Shown: positions 26,641 through 34,755 of the stretch, in pieces
Layout of the letters: the number at the start of each line of letters is the position of its first letter
Position numbering within the stretch: the stretch's first letter is position 1
Source of the DNA: Verrucomicrobiota bacterium
GTDB taxonomy: Bacteria; Verrucomicrobiota; Verrucomicrobiia; Limisphaerales; AV2
NCBI GenBank assembly: GCA_003218515.1
Contig: QHNT01000275.1
Coordinates: 1 to 38,309, forward strand
Direction of reading: 5' to 3'
DNA: 38,309 nucleotides
The notes under the pieces: model-generated
What the model was told of the DNA's origin: nothing
The model's database searches: none
The model's input: the letters and a program-made list of their open reading frames with translations, nothing else
Program-made: the position numbers and the translations under genes

Positions 26641-26768
26641 CGAAATCCGAATGTCGAAAGTCGAATGAAAGCCGAAACCCAACTCCCAAAGTCCGACACG
26701 GATCACATTCCGGTTCCGGTTTGAAGCTTCGGGTCTCCTTCGGTTTTCAGATTTCGGTCTTCGGGTTT
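26641..26768. repeat. inverted pair of degenerate heptamer arrays
   Basis: Left array: CGAAATC, CGAATGT, CGAAAGT, CGAATGA (26641-26668), then CCGAAAC. Right array, in opposite orientation: TTTTCAG, ATTTCGG, TCTTCGG (26744-26764). It fills the gap between proC and the AI-2E permease gene. The layout equals that at 11425-11538, with a different heptamer. Confidence 0.7.
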
Positions 26769-27587
26769 TCATTGCCCTTGCCCCAGCTTCTTCGATTTCT
26801 CGGACGCCGCGCGCACGGCGTTCATCAGCGCACCGCGCACGCCGGCCTTCTCCAGTTCGTGCAGACCTTCAATGGTTGTGCCGCCCGGACTCGTGACCAT
26901 GTCTTTTAGCGCACCGGGATGCAGGCCGGTTTCCAGGGCCATCTTCGCGCTGCCGAGCACGGTTTGCGCGGTGAGCTTCGTCGCCACGTCGCGCGGCAGA
27001 CCCGCCGCCACGCCGCCGTCGCTCAACGCTTCGATGATCAGGTAAACGTAAGCCGGCCCGCTCCCGCTTAAACCCGTGACCGCGTCGAGCAACGATTCCT
27101 TGAGCTGAAACGCCACGCCAATCGCCGAGAAAAGCTTCTGCGCCAGGCGTCCGTCCTCCGCCGTCGCGTTTTTGCCGAGAGCGTAAGCGGTCGCCGAAGC
27201 GCCGACCAGCGCCGGGGTGTTCGGCATCACGCGAATGACCCGCGCGCCGCTGCCCAGGCCGCCTTCCAGCCTCGCCAGAGTCACACCGGCGGCAATGGAG
27301 ACGAGCAATTTTTTCTCCGTGAATTCGCCGCCGACTTCCTTGAGCACGTCGGCGACCTGATCCGGTTTGACCGCCAGCAGCAACACGCCGGCAAATTTCA
27401 ATGCTTCAAGATTTGACGCAGTGGTCTTTGCGCCGGCTTCCCTGGCGAAGGCGGAACGGGCGGCGTCGATCGGATCACTGGCGATGATCTGGTCGGCGCC
27501 GGCCAGGTTCGCATGAATGAATCCTTTGGCCAAAGCGGTGGCCATCTTACCCGCACCGAGGAAGCCGATGGTGAGTTTTGCGGACAT
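26769..27587 (-). CDS. proC: pyrroline-5-carboxylate reductase
   Basis: The 272-residue protein reduces pyrroline-5-carboxylate to proline with NAD(P)H. It has the Rossmann GAGKMA at 11-16, the VKPDQVADVL segment, GVTLARLEGG, RVMPNTPALVG, and the family signature near the C-terminus (GLPRDVATKLTAQTVLGSAK, DMVTSPGGTT). The length is normal. The AI-2E permease gene follows on the same strand. Confidence 0.96.
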   Translation of the reverse strand: MSAKLTIGFLGAGKMATALAKGFIHANLAGADQIIASDPIDAARSAFAREAGAKTTASNLEALKFAGVLLLAVKPDQVADVLKEVGGEFTEKKLLVSIAAGVTLARLEGGLGSGARVIRVMPNTPALVGASATAYALGKNATAEDGRLAQKLFSAIGVAFQLKESLLDAVTGLSGSGPAYVYLIIEALSDGGVAAGLPRDVATKLTAQTVLGSAKMALETGLHPGALKDMVTSPGGTTIEGLHELEKAGVRGALMNAVRAASEKSKKLGQGQ

Positions 27588-27733
27588 GCGCCGGATTGTT
27601 GAAGGTCAGCAGGGCCGGAGTCGAGCGCGAAAATTGCGAATGAGAAAAACTGGAGTGGCAGAGATCAGGTTCCTCTTGGCAGGTTTTGGGAAGCTTCCTC
27701 TCGCTTTTGCGCAGACATTGGGACCAGGAACCA

Positions 27734-27795
27734 CCCCCTCACCCGACCTCCGGCCACCCTCTCCCCCATCGGAGGAGAGGGAAGGGGTGAGGGGG
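27734..27795. repeat. REP-like hairpin (copy C)
   Basis: CCCCCTCACCC (27734-27744) pairs with GGGGTGAGGGGG (27784-27795), with an inner stem CCCTCTCC (27757-27764) against GGAGAGGG (27774-27781). It is followed by GGTTCATGG as at 299-308. It lies between proC and a small hypothetical gene and lacks the CTTCGGAAATC tail of copies A and B. Confidence 0.8.
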
Positions 27796-27824
27796 ATGGT
27801 TCATGGTCGAATCACCCTCGGCGA

Positions 27825-28031
27825 CTACAGAGCCATCGTCGAGTTGGATTGTCCAGGCAGGTTCACTCCCTGAGATTCAGGCACGATGGTCGCCCGGCGC
27901 AGGCGGTGCGTGCGGATAAACTCCACCGCCTGGCGCCACGACTCAAACGAGCCTACTAGCTTTCCGTTTTCAAAAACCGAAATGCGTCCCGAGGGAGGTT
28001 CGGTATGATGTTGCGGCTGTGAATCCACCAT
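27825..28031 (-). CDS. small hypothetical protein
   Basis: A 68-residue open frame from ATG 28031. The centre, GRISVFENGKLVGSFESWRQ followed by AVEFIRTHRLRRATIVPES, reads like a compact alpha/beta domain, with conserved-looking Gly, Trp and Arg. I do not recognise a family. It is kept because the composition is protein-like and no better frame covers the area. It lies between the REP hairpin and the Sel1-repeat gene. Confidence 0.4.
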   Translation of the reverse strand: MVDSQPQHHTEPPSGRISVFENGKLVGSFESWRQAVEFIRTHRLRRATIVPESQGVNLPGQSNSTMAL

Positions 28032-28227
28032 CGACTACAGCCCAAAAGCACCTTCCGTTCTCAGGCTGTCGCGAATCGGTATGAAATAGTGATAGCACGT
28101 TGTCTGGCAGGAGGTTTGAGAAAGTCGCCCAACAGTTCCTCGACACCTCTGGGAGCGCGTTGCATTGCAAATCCAATGCTTGCGCAGGAGGATAATTTGC
28201 AACTAAAGCAGTTTGAACTGATCCCCG

Positions 28228-28767
28228 TCAACCTTCCTTGAGCCTGGCGGCGAACGCGGCAGAGCGGCGCAGACCTTCATCGAATTGTTCTGCCGTCAGA
28301 AGTAGGTTGACGCGTTCGAGGTGCGTTTCCGAATCTTTGTAGCCTTGCTCCGCCGCCAGATTAAACCACTTGAACGCTTCGATCCTTGCTTCGCCGGTAC
28401 TGCCTTTGGACAAATCAAAGCTGTCGCGCTGACACCGCTTGCCCATTTGAAACTGCGCTCCGGCATCGCCCTGATCGGCGGCTTTGAGAAACCACTTTGC
28501 CGCTTCCGCCTGGTCTTTCGCCACGCCTTGTCCGTGGTCATACATCAGGGCAAGGTTGAATTGCGCCAGCGCATATCCCCGCTCGGCCGATTTCCGATAC
28601 CATTTGGCGGCTTCGGAGTCGTCCTGTGCTTCGCCTGCACCGATGTCGTAGTTCACTGCCAGCCCGAATTGCGTCTCAGCGTCAACCAAAGAGGAGTCGC
28701 TTTTGACGCGGGCTGAATCCGCGGCCTCATCGTGGCGAAAGAGTTTCCGATACCAGCTCTTGCTCAT
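28228..28767 (-). CDS. Sel1-repeat protein
   Basis: The 179-residue protein contains about three Sel1-like TPR repeats: ETQFGLAVNYDIGAGEAQDD (then SEAAKWYRKSAERGY), AQFNLALMYDHGQGVAKDQA (then EAAKWFLKAADQGD), and AQFQMGKRCQ with EAFKWFNLAAEQGY. Sel1 repeats bind other proteins. There is no signal peptide, so it is likely cytoplasmic. It begins 12 bp after the desaturase gene on the same strand. Confidence 0.88.
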   Translation of the reverse strand: MSKSWYRKLFRHDEAADSARVKSDSSLVDAETQFGLAVNYDIGAGEAQDDSEAAKWYRKSAERGYALAQFNLALMYDHGQGVAKDQAEAAKWFLKAADQGDAGAQFQMGKRCQRDSFDLSKGSTGEARIEAFKWFNLAAEQGYKDSETHLERVNLLLTAEQFDEGLRRSAAFAARLKEG

Positions 28768-28779
28768 GGCGCCAAGGAC

Positions 28780-29931
28780 TCAAGCAAACTGCGTCTGCAC
28801 CATCCCGTGAGCCTCCTTCCACTGCCGGATGGCAGCGCGGAGGTGAGCGGCGGCGGTTTCGAACTCGCGCCTCAGCTCGGCGATTTTTTCTCGCGACGCC
28901 GCAATTCTTTTTTCCGTGGCCAGCAGGTATTCGTTCTTTCGCCGTTCCCAGTTTTCGACCGCCTGGCGCAACCGTTCCTGGGCAGTTCGGAGCATGGCGT
29001 GCGTCCGTTCCGGAAGCTGGACCGCCTTGGCGTTCAACCGCGTTTCCAGTTGCCGTTGTTTTTCCGTGATTTCCCGCAGCAGAATTTTTTCGGCGGGAAC
29101 ACGGCGCAGTTCGACGACGAGTCCAAGCCTGTGCAACAGCCAGATGGTCCATTTGGTGGGATCAAACTGCCAGGGCTTCACTCCATTGCGGTAGTCGAGC
29201 TGAAACTCATGGTGAAAATTGTGGTAACCCTCGCCGAAAGTAAACAGAGCCATCCAGGCGCTGTCTCGGGCGGTGCAGCGGCTGGAATACGGTTGTTTGC
29301 CGATCGTGTGGCAAAGCGAATTGATGAAAAAAGTCATGTGCTGAACAACGACGACCCGGGCCATTCCCGCGATCAGAAAACCGCCCAACGCGGCGGGCCA
29401 TCCGCCCCACGCCCATCCGATCGCCGTGGGCAGCGCGAAGCCGGTCAGGATGGCGATGAGGTAATAGTAGCGGTGCTGCCACAGCACCAGCCGGTCCTGC
29501 TGCAGGTCGGATACCTGGTTGTCCAGGCACGACTCCGGTTTCAGCTTGAAGAGAATCCAGCCGATGTGGGCGTGGAAAAAGCCTTTCGTGATGTCATAAG
29601 GATCGTCGTGCTGATCCACAAATTTATGGTGACGGCGATGGTCGGCGGCCCAGTGCAAGACCGAGTTTTCGAAAGCGGCGGCGCCAAACAACAGCGTGAA
29701 CAAGCGCACCGGCCAGCTCGCCTGAAATGTTCGATGGGAAAAGAGGCGATGGTAGCCGAGCGTGATGCTGAGGCCGGTGCACCCAAAAAAGATAACGAAC
29801 AGCGATACCTGAAACCAGTCCAGGCCATAGCGCCACAGATAAGCCGGAACCGCGGTCAGCGTTGCGAGCAACGTGCCGATCAGAAACAGGCTGTTCTTCC
29901 AGTTAACGGACTTCCAGAGAATACGATTCAT
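28780..29931 (-). CDS. acyl-CoA/acyl-lipid desaturase with coiled-coil tail
   Basis: A 383-residue membrane enzyme of the delta-9 desaturase family. Three His boxes bind the diiron centre: HRLFSH (61-66), HRRHH (98-102) and HNFHH (237-241). Membrane segments flank them. The last ~100 residues are a charged coiled coil (QRQLETRLNAKAVQLPERTH and later LRREFETAAAHLRAAIRQWK), an extension I would not expect in the short bacterial forms. Start at ATG 29931 (MNRILWK) is preferred; the upstream ATG at 29958 adds 9 residues. It introduces double bonds in acyl chains to tune membrane fluidity. Confidence 0.92.
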   Translation of the reverse strand: MNRILWKSVNWKNSLFLIGTLLATLTAVPAYLWRYGLDWFQVSLFVIFFGCTGLSITLGYHRLFSHRTFQASWPVRLFTLLFGAAAFENSVLHWAADHRRHHKFVDQHDDPYDITKGFFHAHIGWILFKLKPESCLDNQVSDLQQDRLVLWQHRYYYLIAILTGFALPTAIGWAWGGWPAALGGFLIAGMARVVVVQHMTFFINSLCHTIGKQPYSSRCTARDSAWMALFTFGEGYHNFHHEFQLDYRNGVKPWQFDPTKWTIWLLHRLGLVVELRRVPAEKILLREITEKQRQLETRLNAKAVQLPERTHAMLRTAQERLRQAVENWERRKNEYLLATEKRIAASREKIAELRREFETAAAHLRAAIRQWKEAHGMVQTQFA

Positions 29932-30167
29932 ACAAAATTTTGCTTCAACACCCGGCATTACGACTGTTCATGACAGCTATTCGCTTTAGATTGCCTGCTC
30001 CTTTCCAAACTGTTCCCGACCGCCGGGTTTCAAATCCTCATTGAACTCACTTTCAACTGAAGATCCACCATGCCTTGGAATCAACAACGCATCTAAGTCC
30101 TTTAAATTGTGCCCTCTTTTGGGGTGAATGCAACTGCTAAGTTCAGGGTCCAGTGCGACATAATGTC

Positions 30168-31439
30168 CTACCCCGAGCCGTTCAGCCGCCCATACTTGCG
30201 AATCTCCGGCCAGATCAGCGCCGTGGCGATTACCACGAGGATTGTGCCGACGCCGCCGGAAACGACTGAAAACACCGGTCCGAAAAGGTGCGCGACGAAT
30301 CCGGATTCAAAACCACCCAGTTCGTTCGACGTGCCGATGAACAGGCTGTTCACCGCGGAGACCCGCCCGCGCGTCTCGTCGGGCGTGAGCAGTTGCACCA
30401 GTGTGTGCCGCACCACCACGCTCACGTTGTCCACGGCGCCACAAAGGAAGAGCATCGCGAACGAGAACCAGAACCACCTGGAAAAGCCGAAGGCAATTGT
30501 CGCCAGCCCGAACAAGGTGACCGCCCAGATCAAGGCGCGTCCGGCCTGTCGCAGCGGGGTCCGATGCGCCAGATAAAGGGCCGAAACCACGGAGCCGAGC
30601 GGCAGCGCTGCCTGCAAGATGCCGAGACCGGTCGGTCCAGCCCGCAGAATGTCTTTGGCATAGACCGGCAGCAACGCGGTCGCCCCGCCCAGCAGCACGG
30701 CGAACAAATCGAGCGTAATTGTGCCGAGGATGACCTTGGTTCTATAGACAAATTTGAATCCAGCGAGCAGACTCGAAAGCGACATTTCCTCTTTTGCCAT
30801 GACGGTTTGCCGGCTGCGCACCAGGGCAATGAGTGTCAGGCAAACCAAGGTCGTGGCCGCGTTGATGGCGTAAACCACTGCTGCCTTGTGCGTTAGCGCA
30901 ATCAAGGCGCCCCCCGCCGCCGGACCAAGCACCGACGAAAGGTGGAAGGCGCCCGTGTTCCACGTCACCGCGCGGGAAAATTCCTGCCGCGGCACAAGCT
31001 GCGGCAGGAACGCCTGGCTGGCCGGCCAGAGGAACGTGCGCGCGAATCCAGCCGCAAAGAGGCAGCCGTAGATCCAGAGAACATCAGCGTGAAAGGCGGA
31101 AATCAGCGTCAAACCAATACTCGACAACGCAGCCAGAAAAACCATGCCGAGAATCGTGCGCTTGCGTGGGTAATTGTCGGCGACGTGGCCGGCGGGAAGA
31201 ATGAGCAAGACCATCGGCACCATCTGTGTGAGGCCGACCAATCCCAGCGCGAGCGAGGAACGCGTGCGCTCGTAAAGCTCCCATCCTACCGCGACCGTCA
31301 ACATCTGTTGCCCCAGCGCGGCGATGAAACGCGCAATCAAATAAAGCGAGAAATCACGGTTTCGAAGAATGGCGTAAGGATCGTCGCTTGCAGCGGCGCG
31401 GGGCGGTGGCAGCGGTTCAATTGACGGCCCGGAATCCAT
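30168..31439 (-). CDS. MFS transporter (EntS/MFS_3-like)
   Basis: The 423-residue permease has 12 predicted TM segments. The motif A region is GHVADNYPRKRTILG between helices 2 and 3, and a second form, APL..RTPLRQAGRALI, follows helix 8. FLWPASQAFLPQLVPRQEFS and DNVSVVVRHTLVQLLTPDET followed by RGRVSAVNSLFIGTSNELG are typical of the EntS/MFS_3 exporters. The substrate is unknown. It has a separate transcript from the oxidoreductase genes; MITE-like copy 2 lies upstream of it. Confidence 0.9.
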   Translation of the reverse strand: MDSGPSIEPLPPPRAAASDDPYAILRNRDFSLYLIARFIAALGQQMLTVAVGWELYERTRSSLALGLVGLTQMVPMVLLILPAGHVADNYPRKRTILGMVFLAALSSIGLTLISAFHADVLWIYGCLFAAGFARTFLWPASQAFLPQLVPRQEFSRAVTWNTGAFHLSSVLGPAAGGALIALTHKAAVVYAINAATTLVCLTLIALVRSRQTVMAKEEMSLSSLLAGFKFVYRTKVILGTITLDLFAVLLGGATALLPVYAKDILRAGPTGLGILQAALPLGSVVSALYLAHRTPLRQAGRALIWAVTLFGLATIAFGFSRWFWFSFAMLFLCGAVDNVSVVVRHTLVQLLTPDETRGRVSAVNSLFIGTSNELGGFESGFVAHLFGPVFSVVSGGVGTILVVIATALIWPEIRKYGRLNGSG

Positions 31440-31562
31440 CGTGTTGAAAACAAAGCACCATCACTCCCCAAACTCAAAACCAACCCTGGAAAGAGGGCGC
31501 TCCTGACGGAGCCCGGTCAAAGCAAAACGCAAGCGAGCAAGTCCACCCTGGACACAAGCGGC

Positions 31563-31739
31563 CTAGTACGACAACAGGGAGATTTCGTTACATCCCAAAG
31601 CTCCCGCCCGTCGCAAGGCTAGCAGGGCAGGGCGCGTCACTCCGTGCGCGCCGCTCGGGGAACAGATTCGAGTCTGCGGCGCGCACGGAGTGACGCACCC
31701 TACCTGACATGCATCGAAGTTTCTTTGTCACGGTACTAG
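31563..31739. mobile_element. MITE-like palindromic element, copy 2
   Basis: The 177-bp element has the same ends as copy 1 (CTAGTACGACAACA on the left, GTACTAG on the right) and the same ~30-bp palindrome. The arms here have a few mismatches. The 21-nt loop (31655-31675) is the reverse complement of the copy-1 loop at 19 of 21 positions, while the outer parts are in the same orientation. The right CTAG (31736-31739) contains the stop codon of the molybdopterin-subunit gene, just as copy 1 ends the gene at 2382. Confidence 0.8.
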
Positions 31740-33895
31740 ATTTTCAACGCTTTCGGCGCCATTGGCAGCGAGCGCAGACGAACACCTGTGGCATCGCAAA
31801 TGGCATTGCCAAGTGCCGGCGCGATTCCGACGATGGGCGTTTCCCCCGCGCCGGTGGAGGGCAAATCTTTGCGGTCGAGCAATACGACTTCGATTTCCGG
31901 TGAGTCGCTGAACCGCGGCACGCGGTAGCGGGAAAAGCGCGGGTTCAGGATCTTGCCGTTGTCAAATCGGACCGCTTCGAACAGCGCGCCGCCCATCCCC
32001 ATCAGGATCGCCCCTTCGTTTTGGTTTTTCAGGTGGTCAGGGTTCAGCACGGCGCCGCACTCGAAGGCCTGTACGACGCGGACCACCTTGACTGTTCCGC
32101 CGACGCGGTCCACCGCGACTTCGGCGCAGGTCGCAACGTAAGCCCCTTTTTCAAATCCGCCCGCAACGCCGAAACCGTGATCGGGCGAAGGCTTGTTCTT
32201 TCCCCAGCCAAATGTCTTCGCCGCGGCCTCCAGCACGGCGCGCAGCCGCGCGTCCTGGAGATTTTTCAGACGAAATCCGAGCGGGTCGAGTTTGACCAGA
32301 CGGGCCAGCTCGTCGATATGCGACTCGCGCGCGAAGTGGTTCGCGGTGGACGCCAGCGCGCGATACGAACCCTGCCGTAACGGCGAGTGCGCCTGATGAA
32401 ATTCGGTCTTTTGGTTGGGAATGTGGTACAGCGCGCGGATGCCCGATCCGCCGGAGTTGTAGTTGTGAAATTCCCACGCCGTGATCGTGCCGTCGTCCTC
32501 GACGCTGCTGGTGATCTCGATCACCCCCGCCGGACGAAAGTACGCCCAGGTGAATTCCTCCTCGCGCGTCCAGACGAGCTTTACCGGTTTCTGTGCGGCC
32601 CTGGCCAGACGCGCGGCTTCCACGGCCGCTTCACCCGTGTGCTTGCCGCCATAACCGGAGCCCGTGTCGGGCACGATAACGCGGACGCGCTCTTCGGGAA
32701 TGCGAAACGCCTGCGCCAGCTCGCTTCGCACGCCAAAAGGACGCTGCGTGCCGGTCCACACGGTAAGCTGGTCTTCCTTCCACTCGGCCACAGCAGCGCG
32801 CGGTTCAAGCGGCGCATGGGCGACGTAAGCAACGGTGTAAGTTTGCTGAAGCTTGTGCTCGGCCGCAGGCGGTTTGTCTTCGCTTGAATCAGGTTTTTGA
32901 GCGATGGAATCGCCGCTCCGTTGCACGTCGGCCGATTTGCCCTTCAGATGGTCGAAGAGTTCGCTGTCGGAGATTTGCGGCGCGGTCTTCCACTCGGCGC
33001 GAATCGCGGCGATGGCCTGCGCAGCGAGATGCTCGTTCGGCGCGGTCACACCGACAAATTCGCCATCGCGAACCACCGTGACGCCCGGCATGGCTTCGGC
33101 CGGCTTTGCGTCCAGCGAGGCGAGCGTTGCGCCGAACGCGGCGGGCCGAAGCACTTTTCCGTGCTGCATTCCGGGGACCTGAACGTCCGGCGTGTATTTG
33201 TGCTTTCCAGTGACAAAATCTCGCCCGTCAATTTTAGGAACAGGCGTGCCGGCAACTTTCCATTCGACTGCGGGAGTTGTGTTATCGGCGACTGTTTTTG
33301 TCAGCTTCCGGCCGCTGGTCAATTCGCCAAAGCCGACCGATTGCTTCGTCTCGGAATGGACGATTTTGCCGCTGGTTGCGGCGAGCGATTTTCGATCCGC
33401 CTGCCATAATGCGGCGGCCAGATCGATCAACACTTCGCGCGCCGTCGCGGACACCTTGCGAAGCTGAGCCGCCATATCAGGCGTCGTGCGACTGCCGAAC
33501 GTCCCGGCGTCGTACGGCGTCAATTCGGTGTCGGCCATGGTCAAGCGAATCGAACTGATCGGAACGCGCAGTTCCTCGGCGACAACTTGCGTGAGTGACG
33601 TGCGAATGTTCTGGCCCACTTCGACCTTGCCGGTGAAAACGGTCACCTGGCCGTCCTCGCCGATGTGCAGCCACGCTCCAAGCTCCTGCGGACGACGTTG
33701 ACCAAAGCCGCCGCGCCGTCGGCCACCGCCCGACTCCTGCGCCGCGACTTCCTCGATCAGTAAAAGGACGACGACACCGCTGCCGAGGACTTTGAAGAAG
33801 TCGCGCCGCGCCAAATCGAAATGATAAACCGGCGCCGCGTGGAGTTCGTAGCGCTCCGCCTCGAACGAACTGTCGAGAAGCAACGGCGCTTTCAT
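31736..33895 (-). CDS. xanthine-dehydrogenase-family molybdopterin subunit, Tat-exported
   Basis: The 719-residue protein resembles isoquinoline 1-oxidoreductase beta subunits (IorB) and other single-chain members of the aldehyde oxidase/xanthine dehydrogenase family. A Tat motif lies at 30-35 (RRDFFK) followed by the hydrophobic VLGSGVVVLLLIEEVAAQ. Core motifs: VEVGQNIRTSLTQVVAEEL, TFGSRTTP, GSGYGGKHTGEAAVEAARLA, QGSYRALASTANHFARESHI, EGAILMGMGGALFEAV, and GAGETPIVG near the C-terminus, whose Glu is the catalytic base. It pairs with the 2Fe-2S subunit, overlapping its gene by 4 bp (ATGA). ATG 33895 is chosen for this overlap. The substrate (an aldehyde or N-heterocycle) is not known. Confidence 0.9.
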   Translation of the reverse strand: MKAPLLLDSSFEAERYELHAAPVYHFDLARRDFFKVLGSGVVVLLLIEEVAAQESGGGRRRGGFGQRRPQELGAWLHIGEDGQVTVFTGKVEVGQNIRTSLTQVVAEELRVPISSIRLTMADTELTPYDAGTFGSRTTPDMAAQLRKVSATAREVLIDLAAALWQADRKSLAATSGKIVHSETKQSVGFGELTSGRKLTKTVADNTTPAVEWKVAGTPVPKIDGRDFVTGKHKYTPDVQVPGMQHGKVLRPAAFGATLASLDAKPAEAMPGVTVVRDGEFVGVTAPNEHLAAQAIAAIRAEWKTAPQISDSELFDHLKGKSADVQRSGDSIAQKPDSSEDKPPAAEHKLQQTYTVAYVAHAPLEPRAAVAEWKEDQLTVWTGTQRPFGVRSELAQAFRIPEERVRVIVPDTGSGYGGKHTGEAAVEAARLARAAQKPVKLVWTREEEFTWAYFRPAGVIEITSSVEDDGTITAWEFHNYNSGGSGIRALYHIPNQKTEFHQAHSPLRQGSYRALASTANHFARESHIDELARLVKLDPLGFRLKNLQDARLRAVLEAAAKTFGWGKNKPSPDHGFGVAGGFEKGAYVATCAEVAVDRVGGTVKVVRVVQAFECGAVLNPDHLKNQNEGAILMGMGGALFEAVRFDNGKILNPRFSRYRVPRFSDSPEIEVVLLDRKDLPSTGAGETPIVGIAPALGNAICDATGVRLRSLPMAPKALKI

Positions 33896-34368
33896 TTTGC
33901 GCCTCCCGAGGTGGCCGCGGCGCGCTGGATGGCCGCGATGATCCGCGGATAAGTGCCGCAACGACAAATGTTCCCCTCCATGGAACGAACGATGTCTTCC
34001 CGCGATGGGTTCGGGGTCCGCCTCAGCAGCGCGACACCCGACATAACCATGCCCGCTGTGCAGTAGGCGCATTGCATCGCGCCGATTTCAAGAAATGCTT
34101 CCTGTAAGGGATGCAGCCGCCCGTGTTGTTCCAGCCCTTCGATGGTGATGATTTTTTTCTGCCCGACCTTTCCGACCTGAGTAAGGCACGAGTGCGTGGG
34201 TGTGCCCTCAATCAAGACCGTGCAAGCGCCGCACTGGCCTTCGCCGCACCCGTATTTGGCGCCCGTCAGGTCGAGGTCATCCCGCAGGACGCTGAGCAGA
34301 CTGCGCTCGGAATCGGCGTCCACTCCAAGCGTTTTGCCGTTGACGTGAAGTTCAGTGACCTTCGGCAT
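33892..34368 (-). CDS. 2Fe-2S subunit of a xanthine-dehydrogenase-family oxidoreductase
   Basis: The 158-residue protein carries two [2Fe-2S] clusters. The plant-type site is C41, C46, C49 and C61; the second is C100, C103, C135 and C137. It matches CoxS/IorA small subunits. There is no signal peptide, so it is probably exported together with the Tat-tagged large subunit. ATG 34368 (MPKVTELHVNG) fits the family; an in-frame start at 34494 would add 42 residues without homology. There is no FAD subunit in the operon, typical of IorAB-type enzymes that pass electrons to a cytochrome. Confidence 0.93.
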   Translation of the reverse strand: MPKVTELHVNGKTLGVDADSERSLLSVLRDDLDLTGAKYGCGEGQCGACTVLIEGTPTHSCLTQVGKVGQKKIITIEGLEQHGRLHPLQEAFLEIGAMQCAYCTAGMVMSGVALLRRTPNPSREDIVRSMEGNICRCGTYPRIIAAIQRAAATSGGAK

Positions 34369-34755
34369 AAGAACGAGTTCAATCTGTCGCGCCGGTGAAT
34401 ACTTTACAAGAGACGCGCCCGGCTGAAAAATGGTTTCTTCTTTCCTTTCTTCGCGCGGGTCTCGTTGCCGACCTTCAGCGCCCCGACGGCACAAGCACCG
34501 CTCTTAATCGTAATCTTACTCTTAATCTCCAAGAACCTAAGCCGAGCAAGATTACGATTAGGATTAAGATTAGGAGCTGCCCGTGCGGTCGCGCTACCGG
34601 GCAAGCGGCCGCCTCCACCGGGCGCATTCACACGCGGCTTGCCACAATTGGCCGCGGCTGGTAGCCATACCACGAATCCCGCGCATGGCGTTCAAGCGCC
34701 GCAGCCGCCGGGTTGATCGAAATCAATGCACCAAACACTTCGAAAAGCGCACAAC
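34369..34755. other. divergent intergenic region with hexamer inverted arrays
   Basis: A 387-bp region between the oxidoreductase operon and the first DUF1080 gene. It should contain both promoters. The only structure visible is the inverted array at 34504-34573. The rest (34575-34755) is GC-rich with no clear gene or site. Confidence 0.5.
34504..34573. repeat. inverted pair of hexamer (6-bp) arrays
   Basis: Left array: TTAATC, GTAATC, TTACTC, TTAATC (34504-34527). Right array: GATTAC, GATTAG, GATTAA, GATTAG (34550-34573), the opposite orientation of the same unit. A 22-nt spacer separates them. It is much AT-richer than its surroundings. Confidence 0.85.

Noticed and set aside
28732-29973. 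413-residue open frame on the plus strand opposite the desaturase
   Set aside because: The minus strand has three intact His boxes. The plus frame has no recognisable domain.
30010-30060. TTTCAAATCC-like string that could suggest a tRNA T-arm
   Set aside because: No acceptor stem, anticodon arm or CCA context is found around it. I see no tRNA in the window.
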